Notes: generated by a model not told the origin, from the sequence alone. Shown: positions 1 through 6,824, counted from the first letter of the stretch. The stretch: 13,308 bases of DNA from Bacteroidales bacterium UBA1756 (GCA_002314795.1 DCHI01000051.1:1-13308), one strand, 5' to 3'. A program made the numbers and translations.

Positions 1-2
1 AT

Positions 3-257
3 TCTGCTGTCACTGTCGGTGAAGACAACGGTAATAATTCTGATGATGTCGGTGAAGATGAGAGTGTTAATGTCGTTAAAATAATTGTCGAATTGATACA
101 GGAAAATCCCCGCGTCTCCATTAAAGAAATATCCTTGCAGATTATGAAAAGCCAAAGACAGGCAGAGCGGATTATGGCGACGCTGAAATCCAAAGGAATT
201 GTTGAACGAACGGGAGCCGCTCACGGCGGAATTTGGCACATCCCTCCTCAAAAATAA
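3..257 (+). CDS. C-terminal end of a winged-helix-domain protein (5' partial)
   Basis: An open frame enters from the left edge and ends at TAA 255-257, giving 84 visible residues. It begins with an acidic, Asn/Ser-rich linker (about residues 1-24, rich in D, E, N, G) and continues with a compact helix-turn-helix region: IVELIQENPRVSIKEISLQI, then a recognition-helix-like stretch (SQRQAERIMATLKSKGIVER) and a short beta-wing ending GGIWHI. This pattern is typical of the C-terminal winged helix that follows an AlbA_2 (divergent AAA_4) and ATP-binding domain in proteins often annotated as RecG-like helicases or putative transcriptional regulators; that assignment is inference because the N-terminal part lies outside. 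It ends 40 bases before mpl on the same strand. The winged helix is fairly sure, the parent family less so. Confidence 0.6.
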   Translation, partial: SAVTVGEDNGNNSDDVGEDESVNVVKIIVELIQENPRVSIKEISLQIMKSQRQAERIMATLKSKGIVERTGAAHGGIWHIPPQK

Positions 258-273
258 CCTTACAACCCTAAAG

Positions 274-294
274 AACTTTACAAACTTTACAAAC
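274..294 (+). repeat. Short tandem repeat in the mpl leader
   Basis: The 9-base unit AACTTTACA occurs at 274-282 and 283-291, and a third partial copy (AAC) follows, ending four bases before the mpl start codon at 298. The flanks also echo each other: ACAACCCTA at 262-270 and ACAAACCCTA at 289-298. No Shine-Dalgarno is present, so this A/T-rich repeat occupies the ribosome-binding position. A role in translation initiation is only inferred. Confidence 0.6.
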
Positions 295-297
295 CCT

Positions 298-1665
298 ATG
301 AATAGAATCCATTTTATAGCCATCGGCGGCAGCGCTATGCACAACCTCGCCATTGCGTTGCACCTCAAAGGATACAAAATCACCGGCTCGGATGACGAGA
401 TTTTCAATCCGGCAAAAGGCCGTCTGGAAAAGTACGGACTCCTTCCGGATTCCATCGGTTGGAACCCCGACCGAATTACAACCGACTTGGATGCGGTCAT
501 CCTCGGAATGCACGCCCGTGAGGACAATCCGGAGCTGATCAGGGCCAAAGAATTGGGAATCAGGGTCTTTTCGTATCCGGAATTTCTTTACGAACAAAGC
601 AAGGAAAAACTTCGCATCGTCGTCGGTGGCAGTCACGGGAAAACCACCATCACGGCGATGATTCTGCACGTCTTGCAGCACTGTTACATCGACTGCGACT
701 ATATGGTTGGTGCTCAATTGGAAGGTTTTGAGGTGATGGTGAAACTTTCGCACGAAGCCAAAATTATGGTGATGGAAGGGGACGAGTACCTCACGTCGCC
801 TATTGACCGCCGTTCCAAATTCCATTTGTACCGTCCCAATGTCGGCATTATTAGTGGCATTGCGTGGGACCACGTCAACGTCTTTCCCACCTTCCCGCAG
901 TATGTCGATACGTTCCGCACTTTTGCCAAGATGATTGACAAAACTTTCATCTATTGCAATGATGATGAGAACGTTAAGATGTTAGGGGAGGAGATAAAGC
1001 GTGTTCATACGGAGCCTTATACGGTACATCCGTACGTCATTCGCGACGGGGTTACCTACTTGAAAACGAACGAGGGTGAGGTCCCGATGATGATTTTTGG
1101 AAAGCACAATATGGCCAACCTCAATGCCGCCCGTTTGGCGTGCCGTGAAGTGGGTGTCAGCGACGCACAATTTTACGAAGCCATTCGCACGTTCAAGGGG
1201 GCTTCCAAACGTTTGGAATTGGTTGACCGCGACGATAACACCGTAGTTTACAAAGACTTTGCCCACTCTCCGTCGAAGCTGAATGCGACACTTGGTGCCG
1301 TCCGCGAGCAGTATCCTGACCACCACTTGGTGGCTTGTATGGAGCTGCACACGTTCAGCAGTTTGTCGAAGGAATTTTTGGTGCAGTACGCTCACGTGAT
1401 GGACGCCGCGGACGAAGCCGTTGTCTTCTTCGACCATAAGGCGGTGGAGCACAAGAAGTTGCCGCCCATTACGTCTGAAATGGTTTACGACGCCTTCGCC
1501 CGCCGCGACCTGTTGATTTTCAACGACACGGCCTCCTTGCAAGAAACCCTGTTGAAGGTCCGTCAGCCCAAGACCGTCTTCTTGATGATGAGTTCGGGAA
1601 ACTTTGGCGGCATTGTTTTTGAGGAATTGGCGGAAAAGCTGAGAGGGAGAGGGAAATCGCGGTAG
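298..1665 (+). CDS. mpl: UDP-N-acetylmuramate:L-Ala-gamma-D-Glu-meso-DAP ligase (Mpl)
   Basis: Cytoplasmic ATP-dependent Mur-family ligase that joins the recycled murein tripeptide to UDP-MurNAc, so cell-wall peptide re-enters peptidoglycan synthesis. The 455-residue protein has the family length. It starts with a Rossmann-like UDP-binding domain (MNRIHFIAIGGSAMHNLA, residues 1-17), then the Mur ligase P-loop GGSHGKTT (about 110-117), a central domain with the FGKHNMANLNAARLA motif, and a C-terminal domain with MELHTFSSL and SSGNFGG. The N-terminus and the AMHNLA motif separate Mpl from MurC. The frame is open back to an ATG at 199, but that would add 33 residues with no family match and overlap the upstream gene, so the ATG at 298 is chosen. 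There is no Shine-Dalgarno; a short tandem repeat lies just upstream. The MNT gene starts 28 bases downstream. Base composition is GC-rich (35 of 60 bases in 1381-1440). Confidence 0.93.
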   Translation: MNRIHFIAIGGSAMHNLAIALHLKGYKITGSDDEIFNPAKGRLEKYGLLPDSIGWNPDRITTDLDAVILGMHAREDNPELIRAKELGIRVFSYPEFLYEQSKEKLRIVVGGSHGKTTITAMILHVLQHCYIDCDYMVGAQLEGFEVMVKLSHEAKIMVMEGDEYLTSPIDRRSKFHLYRPNVGIISGIAWDHVNVFPTFPQYVDTFRTFAKMIDKTFIYCNDDENVKMLGEEIKRVHTEPYTVHPYVIRDGVTYLKTNEGEVPMMIFGKHNMANLNAARLACREVGVSDAQFYEAIRTFKGASKRLELVDRDDNTVVYKDFAHSPSKLNATLGAVREQYPDHHLVACMELHTFSSLSKEFLVQYAHVMDAADEAVVFFDHKAVEHKKLPPITSEMVYDAFARRDLLIFNDTASLQETLLKVRQPKTVFLMMSSGNFGGIVFEELAEKLRGRGKSR

Positions 1666-1693
1666 GTTTTGAAGATAGAAATAGATTTCAACA

Positions 1694-2035
1694 ATGAATA
1701 AACGAGAAGAGATATTGAACGATGCAATATTGCAACATCTCAGAACAATCGCTGAGTCCTCGCTGCCTGAGAACGCAAAACTGATTCTATATGGTTCCAG
1801 GGCTCGAGGCGATGCCCACGCCAATTCCGATTGGGACTTGCTTATCATTATAGATCAAGTTACGCCATTAAATCTGATTGATTGTAGTAAGGCAACGGAT
1901 GTCTTTCTCGAATATGGCTGGAACAACAACATTGAGATAAATCCGCTTGTTCTTACATCAAGGCAATGGGAAAGACAACAACACACTTTGTTTTATCACA
2001 ATATTCAAAAGGAGGGGATTACACTATGGGCATAA
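1694..2035 (+). CDS. MNT-family nucleotidyltransferase (antitoxin-like partner of HEPN)
   Basis: A small minimal nucleotidyltransferase of 113 residues with the DNA polymerase-beta fold signature. GS at residues 34-35 is followed after ten residues by D46-W-D48, exactly the GSX10DXD active-site motif (segment GSRARGDAHANSDWDLL). E81 in the following strand (NNIEINPLV) is a candidate third metal ligand. In studied MntA/HepT-type pairs the nucleotidyltransferase neutralises the HEPN RNase by transferring AMP to it; the same role here is inferred from the intact motif and the adjacent HEPN gene. The start ATG at 1694 lies 28 bases after mpl, without a Shine-Dalgarno. The 3' end overlaps the HEPN start by 10 bases and contains its ribosome-binding site, which suggests coupled translation. 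It could instead be a stand-alone substrate nucleotidyltransferase, but the pairing makes that less likely. Confidence 0.85.
   Translation: MNKREEILNDAILQHLRTIAESSLPENAKLILYGSRARGDAHANSDWDLLIIIDQVTPLNLIDCSKATDVFLEYGWNNNIEINPLVLTSRQWERQQHTLFYHNIQKEGITLWA
2009..2017 (+). promoter_or_regulatory. Strong Shine-Dalgarno site for the HEPN gene
   Basis: AAGGAGGGG lies inside the last codons of the MNT gene; its GGAGG core (2011-2015) is ten bases before the ATG at 2026. This decides the HEPN start in favour of 2026 over the upstream in-frame ATG at 1966. The other genes in the window mostly have A-rich leaders instead, so this is unusual locally. Confidence 0.75.
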
Positions 2036-2451
2036 CAGAAGATGAAAAAAAAGCTATCGTTTCTTACCGGATTGAAAAAGCTAAAGTCACTATCAAGGAA
2101 GCAACCACACTCACTACTTTTGGGTATTGGAATTTAGTAGCTAACCGTTTGTACTATGCAACCTTTTATGCAGTTACTTCGTTGCTCATTCATAGAGGAT
2201 TCCAGATTAAAACACATTCAGGCGTTCAAGTACTATTCAATCAAGAGTTGGTGCAGAACAACATTTTGTCGTTGGAGGAACGTAGATTGTATAGCCGGTT
2301 GTTTCAAATGAGACAAACAGGTGACTACGACGACTGTTTCGACTGGGACAAGGAAGACGTTGAGCCGCTGATCCAACCTGCTGAAAACCTCATTTCAAAA
2401 ATATATGGTATATTATACGCAGACTCCACCACAATTAACAGCAATGAATAA
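2026..2451 (+). CDS. HEPN-domain protein (putative RNase toxin of the MNT-HEPN pair)
   Basis: An all-alpha HEPN-domain protein of 141 residues (PF05168-like). Visible landmarks are the helix ANRLYYATFYAVTSLLIH (residues 39-56), then R57-X6-H64 in RGFQIKTH, which fits the RX4-6H catalytic motif of HEPN ribonucleases, followed by SGVQVLF, and RQTGDYDDCFDWD (96-108). The KTHSGV and R-x-x-GDYDD segments are characteristic of this HEPN family. The frame is open from an ATG at 1966, but the ATG at 2026 has a strong Shine-Dalgarno and gives a protein starting at the usual first HEPN helix, so it is chosen. It overlaps the MNT gene by 10 bases, and the methyltransferase starts 26 bases after its stop. 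A toxin role is inferred from the motif and pairing; some HEPN proteins in such pairs have no demonstrated toxicity. Confidence 0.85.
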   Translation: MGITEDEKKAIVSYRIEKAKVTIKEATTLTTFGYWNLVANRLYYATFYAVTSLLIHRGFQIKTHSGVQVLFNQELVQNNILSLEERRLYSRLFQMRQTGDYDDCFDWDKEDVEPLIQPAENLISKIYGILYADSTTINSNE

Positions 2452-2476
2452 GCGAGAAGAAATAATAAAGAAATAA
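2444..2476 (+). pseudogene. Ten-codon relic resembling the start of the MNT gene
   Basis: An ATG overlapping the HEPN stop opens a ten-residue frame, MNKREEIIKK, that ends at TAA 2474-2476, one base before the methyltransferase ATG. Its first seven residues are identical to the start of the MNT protein (MNKREEI). At DNA level 2442-2469 matches 1692-1719 at 24 of 28 positions, exactly 750 bases apart. Two of the four differences are synonymous (AAA/AAG and GAG/GAA), which suggests descent from coding sequence. It may be a remnant of a second MNT-HEPN unit or one arm of a direct repeat around the module. Translation is possible but not shown. Confidence 0.5.
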
Positions 2477-2477
2477 G

Positions 2478-3251
2478 ATGGATATAAAAGAGTTAAATAT
2501 AAATATTGAACAGCGAACCAATCGAAATCATCCGTGGGAATATGCACGTGCAAAAGTAGTCTGTAATCTGTTAAAAAAAAGGTTGCCAGATACAATAAGT
2601 GCCGTTGATGTAGGTTGTGGAGATGTGTTTTTTCTCAATCAGTTTTCTCAAAGGTTTTCAGTACATAAGGCAGTTGCAGTAGATACTGCTTTTACGGATG
2701 ATATTGTTGCGTCCCTTAAACAAAATCATAGAGACATTATGTTCGTCAATGATATTGACGAAGTTGATTTACAAGGAGAAAAAGCGGATGTGGTTTTCTT
2801 AATGGATGTTATTGAACACATCGAAAATGACGTGGATTTCCTGAAAAAACTTTCAGAAGCAAGTTTTGTTGGTGAGAAAACATTGTTTATGATTACAGTA
2901 CCCGCTTTTAATGGTCTCTATTGTTCACATGACAAATGGTTAGGACATTATAGGAGATACGATAAAAAAATGCTTCTCTCATCTATTCAAAAATCAAATT
3001 TACAAAGTATTTGTAGTGGCTATTTTTTTACATCGCTCTTCTTTGCAAGAAGTATTCAGAAATTAATTGAAATAATAAAAAACGAAAAAGATAAAGAACC
3101 AACGGGGATTGGAGGTTGGACGAGAGGAACTTTTATATCAAAAGTTTATGAATATTTTTTGCTTATCGATTATTACTTTTTTAGATTATTCACTTTCATA
3201 GGAATAAAATTCCCAGGTCTTTCAACATTTGCATTATGTCAAAAACGTTAG
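2478..3251 (+). CDS. Class I SAM-dependent methyltransferase
   Basis: A 257-residue protein with a Methyltransf_11/23-type Rossmann fold. Motif I is VDVGCGD (residues 43-49), an acidic residue closing the second strand is D69 (AVAVDT), and the post-motif region is DVVFLMDVIEHIEND (104-118). It is followed by VPAFNGLYCSHDKWLGHYRRYDKK (141-164), a segment with conserved H and RRY residues found in many methyltransferases of envelope and O-antigen gene clusters. The C-terminus is hydrophobic and aromatic-rich (about 222-250), perhaps a membrane contact. The substrate cannot be read from sequence. It overlaps the GT2 gene by 16 bases, so it probably acts on the same lipid-linked or glycan product; this is inference. 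The gene is strongly AT-rich (18 GC in the 60 bases 3061-3120) compared with mpl, which suggests a different origin. Confidence 0.85.
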   Translation: MDIKELNINIEQRTNRNHPWEYARAKVVCNLLKKRLPDTISAVDVGCGDVFFLNQFSQRFSVHKAVAVDTAFTDDIVASLKQNHRDIMFVNDIDEVDLQGEKADVVFLMDVIEHIENDVDFLKKLSEASFVGEKTLFMITVPAFNGLYCSHDKWLGHYRRYDKKMLLSSIQKSNLQSICSGYFFTSLFFARSIQKLIEIIKNEKDKEPTGIGGWTRGTFISKVYEYFLLIDYYFFRLFTFIGIKFPGLSTFALCQKR

Positions 3252-3967
3252 TGATTATTCCTTGCTATAATGAGGAAAATAGATTGAATAGTCAAGTATT
3301 TCTTGATTATGCGAAAGAACATCAAGATATTTATTTCTTATTTGTGAATGACGGCAGTAAAGATGGAACGAAGGATATTATCAATGCCATTGCGACAAAA
3401 TCCACACAATGTAAATGTTTGCATTTGTCAAACAATAGCGGCAAGGCTGAAGCAGTAAGACGAGGAATGCTCGCAGCTCTTGAAAATGGTAATGACTATC
3501 AATATATCGGTTTTTTTGATGCAGATTTAGCGACGCCTCTTTATGAAATTCAAAATTTTATGAAGGAAATGGAGAAAAGTCACTTTGATATTGTATCGGG
3601 TTTAAGGTTGTCAAGATTAGGAGCAGATGTACAAAGAAAGAAATCTCGACATTATATTGGAAGGTGTTTTGCAACGACAGCATCCTTAGTTTTACATATT
3701 CCAATCTACGATACTCAATGCGGTGCGAAATTTTTTAAGAAGGAAATTGTTGAAACGCTTTTTGCTGACAAATTTTGTTCAAAATGGATTTTTGATGTAG
3801 AAATATTTGCACGATATTTGTCTTACATAAAAAAAGAAAATACTAGAGTGCAAATATGCGAGATGCCCCTTTCATCTTGGAAAGATATTGGGGGTAGTAG
3901 GCTGAAATTTAGAGATTTTTTTGTGGCACCATTTGAATTGATTAGGATTAAAAGAAAATATTTATAG
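3236..3967 (+). CDS. GT2-family polyprenyl-phosphate glycosyltransferase (ALG5/DPM1-like)
   Basis: A 243-residue GT-A fold glycosyltransferase. Visible motifs are LVIIPCYNEENRL (5-17), VNDGSKDGT (37-45), the metal and sugar-nucleotide binding DAD at 95-97 in FFDADLATP, SGLRLSR (121-127), and DTQCGAKFF (159-167). The last motif with DADLATP is typical of ALG5-like dolichyl- or polyprenyl-phosphate sugar synthases, which move a hexose from a nucleotide sugar to a lipid phosphate on the cytoplasmic side. No C-terminal transmembrane pair is seen, so it is a peripheral, DPM1/ALG5-type enzyme rather than a GtrB-type one. The sugar (glucose or mannose) is not decidable. It overlaps the methyltransferase gene by 16 bases and ends 9 bases before the GT-C gene, whose product would use the lipid-linked sugar. 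The gene is AT-rich like the methyltransferase. Confidence 0.88.
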   Translation: MSKTLVIIPCYNEENRLNSQVFLDYAKEHQDIYFLFVNDGSKDGTKDIINAIATKSTQCKCLHLSNNSGKAEAVRRGMLAALENGNDYQYIGFFDADLATPLYEIQNFMKEMEKSHFDIVSGLRLSRLGADVQRKKSRHYIGRCFATTASLVLHIPIYDTQCGAKFFKKEIVETLFADKFCSKWIFDVEIFARYLSYIKKENTRVQICEMPLSSWKDIGGSRLKFRDFFVAPFELIRIKRKYL

Positions 3968-3976
3968 TTATTTTTT

Positions 3977-6400
3977 ATGAGAGATTTTTGGAAAAAAAAC
4001 AAATGTAATATTTGGTTTTGGCTATTTCTCGTGTTGGCCCTTGGAATGGCCATCGTAATGCCAATTATGAGCTTGGATGCTGGTAATTCTGGTGATGAAG
4101 ATGCCTTTCAAGTCATTCAAGGACGCAATGTCGTCAACTATTTTAGTACTGATGGAGCAGACACGACTTGCTTTAGTTTTTCTAACTTGAAGTATTACGG
4201 CTCTTCTCCGGACGTCATTACCGAATTTATCAATGAAAAATGTGGTATTGAAGACATTCACACAACTCGCCACATTTTCAATTCGCTATTGGGTTGGTTG
4301 GGGATTTTGGCCGTGGGGCTAATTGCTTGCCAATTGGGTGGTTTTCGTGCGGGCGTATTGGCTATGCTGCTCCTGTTTTTCTCCCCAAGATTTTTAGGAC
4401 ATACTTTCAATAATCCGAAAGATATCCCATTTGCTTCGGCTGTGATTATGGCCGTTTATGGGATGTTCCTTTTCCTCAGACAGTTTCCAAAGGTCAAATG
4501 GTACACGTTTGTTATTCTTATTTTATCCATTGCTTTTGCCATCAGCGTCCGTGTCGGCGGATTGATTTTAGTCGGCTATTTCGGAATCTTCGGGTTTGCC
4601 TATTTGATTAAGATGTTTGTAGAAATGAGACTTTCTCAAAAAAGCGAAATGACTATTGCTAAGTCCAATGCCAAGAAAGTCCAAAGAAAGCAGGGCCGTA
4701 AGCAAAGTATTGGGACTTACATTGGAAAATCCATCGCACGAATGGCACTACTGGGAATAGGTATTTGTATCGTTGCCTTTTTTCTTGGCATCCTACTTTG
4801 GCCTTACGCATTGCAGGCCCCGATAAAGAATGTTGTGGAATCGTATGGCGCTATGGCACATTTTGAGTCCTTCATCCGCCAGCTTTTTGAAGGAACCTTC
4901 ATCTATTCCGACGCACTGCCGTGGTACTATCTGCCCAAACTTATCCTTTTAACGACTCCTATCGCCGTCTTTATCGGTGCTATCCTCTACTTCTTTTTCG
5001 GAATGTTTAAAAAAGAAAACTGGTTTTATGCCGGCGCCCTCTGGTTCGCATTCCTTTTCCCCATCGTTTGGATTATCTATACGGATGCCAACGTCTATTG
5101 TGGCTGGCGTCACGTCCTGTTCGCTTATCCGCCGCTCACCGTGTTGGCCGGTCTTGGCTTCGACGGACTCATCCGCTTCGGCGAAAAGTTGCTGAAACCG
5201 AAAGTCGCTGAGGTGCCCGCAACGGAAGTCACGGAAGATACGGTTGAAACGAAGCGCGATACGAAGTCCCAAGTGGTGAAAGTGGCTTTGAATGTGGCCG
5301 GCTTCGCTTTGGTGGGATGCCTGCTAATCAATCCGATACGTCACACTATCGTCAATCATCCGTACGAGTATGTGTTTTTCAACAAGGCCTTCGGAGGTAT
5401 GGAAAACGCATACGGGAACTACGAATTAGACTATTACTACCACACTACTCGCGCCGCTTGCGAGTGGTTGCAAGCCAATGCCGAAGCCCCCGTCGTGGTG
5501 GAAGGTGACTCGTTGTACAAACCCAATCCCAAAATTCAGGTGGCCACGTGGCATCAACCTTCCGTCGCCTATTTCCTGAGAAAGGATACCGCCCGCTTTT
5601 CCGTTAAGTTCAGCCGTTGGGACAAACTGTCGGAATCCGACTGGGACTACGGCATTTACCCCATCACTGGCATCGACCCCGCCGAATTGAAAAACAAGAA
5701 GTCGTTCCCTCCCGTCAATTGCGTCCATACCATCGAAGTGGATGGTTATCCCATCTGTTTCATCGTCCGTCACGAAAACAAGTCCGACTTGATGGCCTTC
5801 CTCAGCAACAAAGAGTTGATGCAGTACCGTCGTCTCGACGAGCGTGGCTACCAGATGGTCGCTCGCTCCCAAAAATACTTGGCTGAGGCCTACGCATACA
5901 ATCCGTACAATCGTTCGATGCTTACCACCTATATGGAGTTGTATGAGGCCTTGGGCAATACCGACAGCATTATGAAGTATGCCAATTTAAAGCTGCAGTG
6001 TCTGCCGAAAGACGAAATCGCCACCTTCTACAAAGGTTTGTGCTATCAAAAAATGGGGGATGAGGAAATGGCTATCAAAACTTATCGTCATTGTATCAAG
6101 TTAAACTGCAAATACTCAGCTGCTTACGCTGGACTTGGTGATATTTATAAAAAACGTAAAGATTGGAATAGTTACGAAAACCTGTTGCTGAAGGAAGTTG
6201 ATGAAAATATTTTCAGTGCTACTCGCGATGATAATGTAGAATTGGTGCAAATCTATATGCAGCAAGGAATGTCGGAGCCGTATGCCTACAAGCGTGCCTA
6301 CAAAACGATTGCAGAACGCTATCAGGCCGCCGGCAATACGGAAGGATATCGTATCTATTGGGAAGCGTACGAAAAAATCGCCAATCAACTAAATCGATAG
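3977..6400 (+). CDS. GT-C (GT39/PMT-like) membrane glycosyltransferase with C-terminal TPR repeats
   Basis: An 807-residue integral membrane protein. A first membrane helix (about residues 13-31) is followed by an extracytoplasmic loop with GDED (39-42), placed where GT39 enzymes carry their catalytic acidic pair. The segment SPRFLGHTFNNPKDIPFA (136-153) resembles that of bacteroidetal GT39-like proteins. Further hydrophobic helices lie near 104-135, 152-167, 176-215, 254-275, 322-343, 350-368 and 434-451. A basic, Lys/Arg-rich loop (222-244) and an acidic-to-mixed loop (409-432) break up the membrane part. The C-terminal third (about 455-807) is soluble and holds TPR-like repeats around 630-740 (for example FYKGLCYQKMGDEEMAIKTY). 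The protein would transfer a sugar from a polyprenyl-phosphate donor, probably made by the GT2 neighbour, to an acceptor outside the membrane. The acceptor, protein or glycan, is unknown. Base composition is AT-rich at both ends and GC-rich in the middle. Confidence 0.82.
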   Translation: MRDFWKKNKCNIWFWLFLVLALGMAIVMPIMSLDAGNSGDEDAFQVIQGRNVVNYFSTDGADTTCFSFSNLKYYGSSPDVITEFINEKCGIEDIHTTRHIFNSLLGWLGILAVGLIACQLGGFRAGVLAMLLLFFSPRFLGHTFNNPKDIPFASAVIMAVYGMFLFLRQFPKVKWYTFVILILSIAFAISVRVGGLILVGYFGIFGFAYLIKMFVEMRLSQKSEMTIAKSNAKKVQRKQGRKQSIGTYIGKSIARMALLGIGICIVAFFLGILLWPYALQAPIKNVVESYGAMAHFESFIRQLFEGTFIYSDALPWYYLPKLILLTTPIAVFIGAILYFFFGMFKKENWFYAGALWFAFLFPIVWIIYTDANVYCGWRHVLFAYPPLTVLAGLGFDGLIRFGEKLLKPKVAEVPATEVTEDTVETKRDTKSQVVKVALNVAGFALVGCLLINPIRHTIVNHPYEYVFFNKAFGGMENAYGNYELDYYYHTTRAACEWLQANAEAPVVVEGDSLYKPNPKIQVATWHQPSVAYFLRKDTARFSVKFSRWDKLSESDWDYGIYPITGIDPAELKNKKSFPPVNCVHTIEVDGYPICFIVRHENKSDLMAFLSNKELMQYRRLDERGYQMVARSQKYLAEAYAYNPYNRSMLTTYMELYEALGNTDSIMKYANLKLQCLPKDEIATFYKGLCYQKMGDEEMAIKTYRHCIKLNCKYSAAYAGLGDIYKKRKDWNSYENLLLKEVDENIFSATRDDNVELVQIYMQQGMSEPYAYKRAYKTIAERYQAAGNTEGYRIYWEAYEKIANQLNR

Positions 6401-6434
6401 AATTTTATATGAACAAAGCAACGAGATAATTTGT

Positions 6435-6442
6435 TATCTTTG
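6435..6442 (+). promoter_or_regulatory. Bacteroidota-type -7 promoter element for groES-groEL
   Basis: TATCTTTG matches the TAnnTTTG -7 consensus of Bacteroidota sigma factor promoters and sits 55 bases before the groES ATG, in the 97-base gap after the GT-C gene. No convincing -33 TTTG element lies at the usual distance. No CIRCE inverted repeat (TTAGCACTC-N9-GAGTGCTAA) is visible, so HrcA control is not supported. The leader before groES is A-rich without Shine-Dalgarno. Confidence 0.6.
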
Positions 6443-6497
6443 CCGACTTTTTGATAAAAAAGTATGTAATGTCTAACCAATTAAAAAACATAAAACT

Positions 6498-6776
6498 ATG
6501 GCAATTAAACTCAAACCATTAGCTGACAGAGTCGTTATTGAACCTGCAGAAGCTGAACAAAAAACCGCTGGTGGTATCATCATCCCTGACACCGCTAAAG
6601 AAAAACCACAAAAGGGCACCGTCGTTGCCGTCGGCCCCGGTAAGAAAGACGAACCGATGACACTCAAAGTCGGTGATACCGTTCTTTATGGAAAATACTC
6701 CGGAACCGAAATCACCCTTGACGGAACTCATTACCTGATTATGAAGGAAGCTGACGTTTACGCCACCCTCAAATAA
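6498..6776 (+). CDS. groES: Co-chaperonin GroES (Hsp10)
   Basis: The 92-residue protein forms the heptameric lid of the GroEL folding chamber in the cytoplasm. The whole chain aligns with Hsp10: N-terminal KLKPLADRVVIEPAEAE (4-20), the mobile GroEL-binding loop EQKTAGGIIIPDTAKEKPQ (20-38) with its hydrophobic III, the strand KGTVVAVGPGK (39-49), then LKVGDTVLYGKYSGTEI (56-72) and the C-terminal YLIMKEADVYATL. Length is normal for the family. The ATG at 6498 has an A-rich leader (ACATAAAACT) and no Shine-Dalgarno. groEL follows after 48 bases, the usual groESL operon, and a -7 promoter element lies upstream. Confidence 0.98.
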   Translation: MAIKLKPLADRVVIEPAEAEQKTAGGIIIPDTAKEKPQKGTVVAVGPGKKDEPMTLKVGDTVLYGKYSGTEITLDGTHYLIMKEADVYATLK

Positions 6777-6824
6777 TCAGACATTGTAATATTTTATCAA
6801 CTTAAAAATTTTCAAACTAAAAAA

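Noticed and set aside
199..297. Longer N-terminus for Mpl from the ATG at 199
   Set aside because: It overlaps the end of the upstream winged-helix gene and adds 33 residues translated from the leader repeat; the known Mpl N-terminus starts at 298.
982..1848. 288-codon open frame on the minus strand across mpl and the MNT gene
   Set aside because: It is antisense to two clear genes and its translation has no recognisable domain; it arises from codon bias.
1692..2469. Insertion sequence or transposon bounded by the direct repeat
   Set aside because: No transposase, no terminal inverted repeats; the repeat is within coding sequence and differs by synonymous changes, unlike a target-site duplication.
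5426..5872. 148-codon open frame on the minus strand within the GT-C gene
   Set aside because: Lies wholly antisense to a well-supported coding region and has no own start signals.
6401..6497. CIRCE operator before groES
   Set aside because: No TTAGCACTC-N9-GAGTGCTAA inverted repeat, even degenerate, is visible in the gap.
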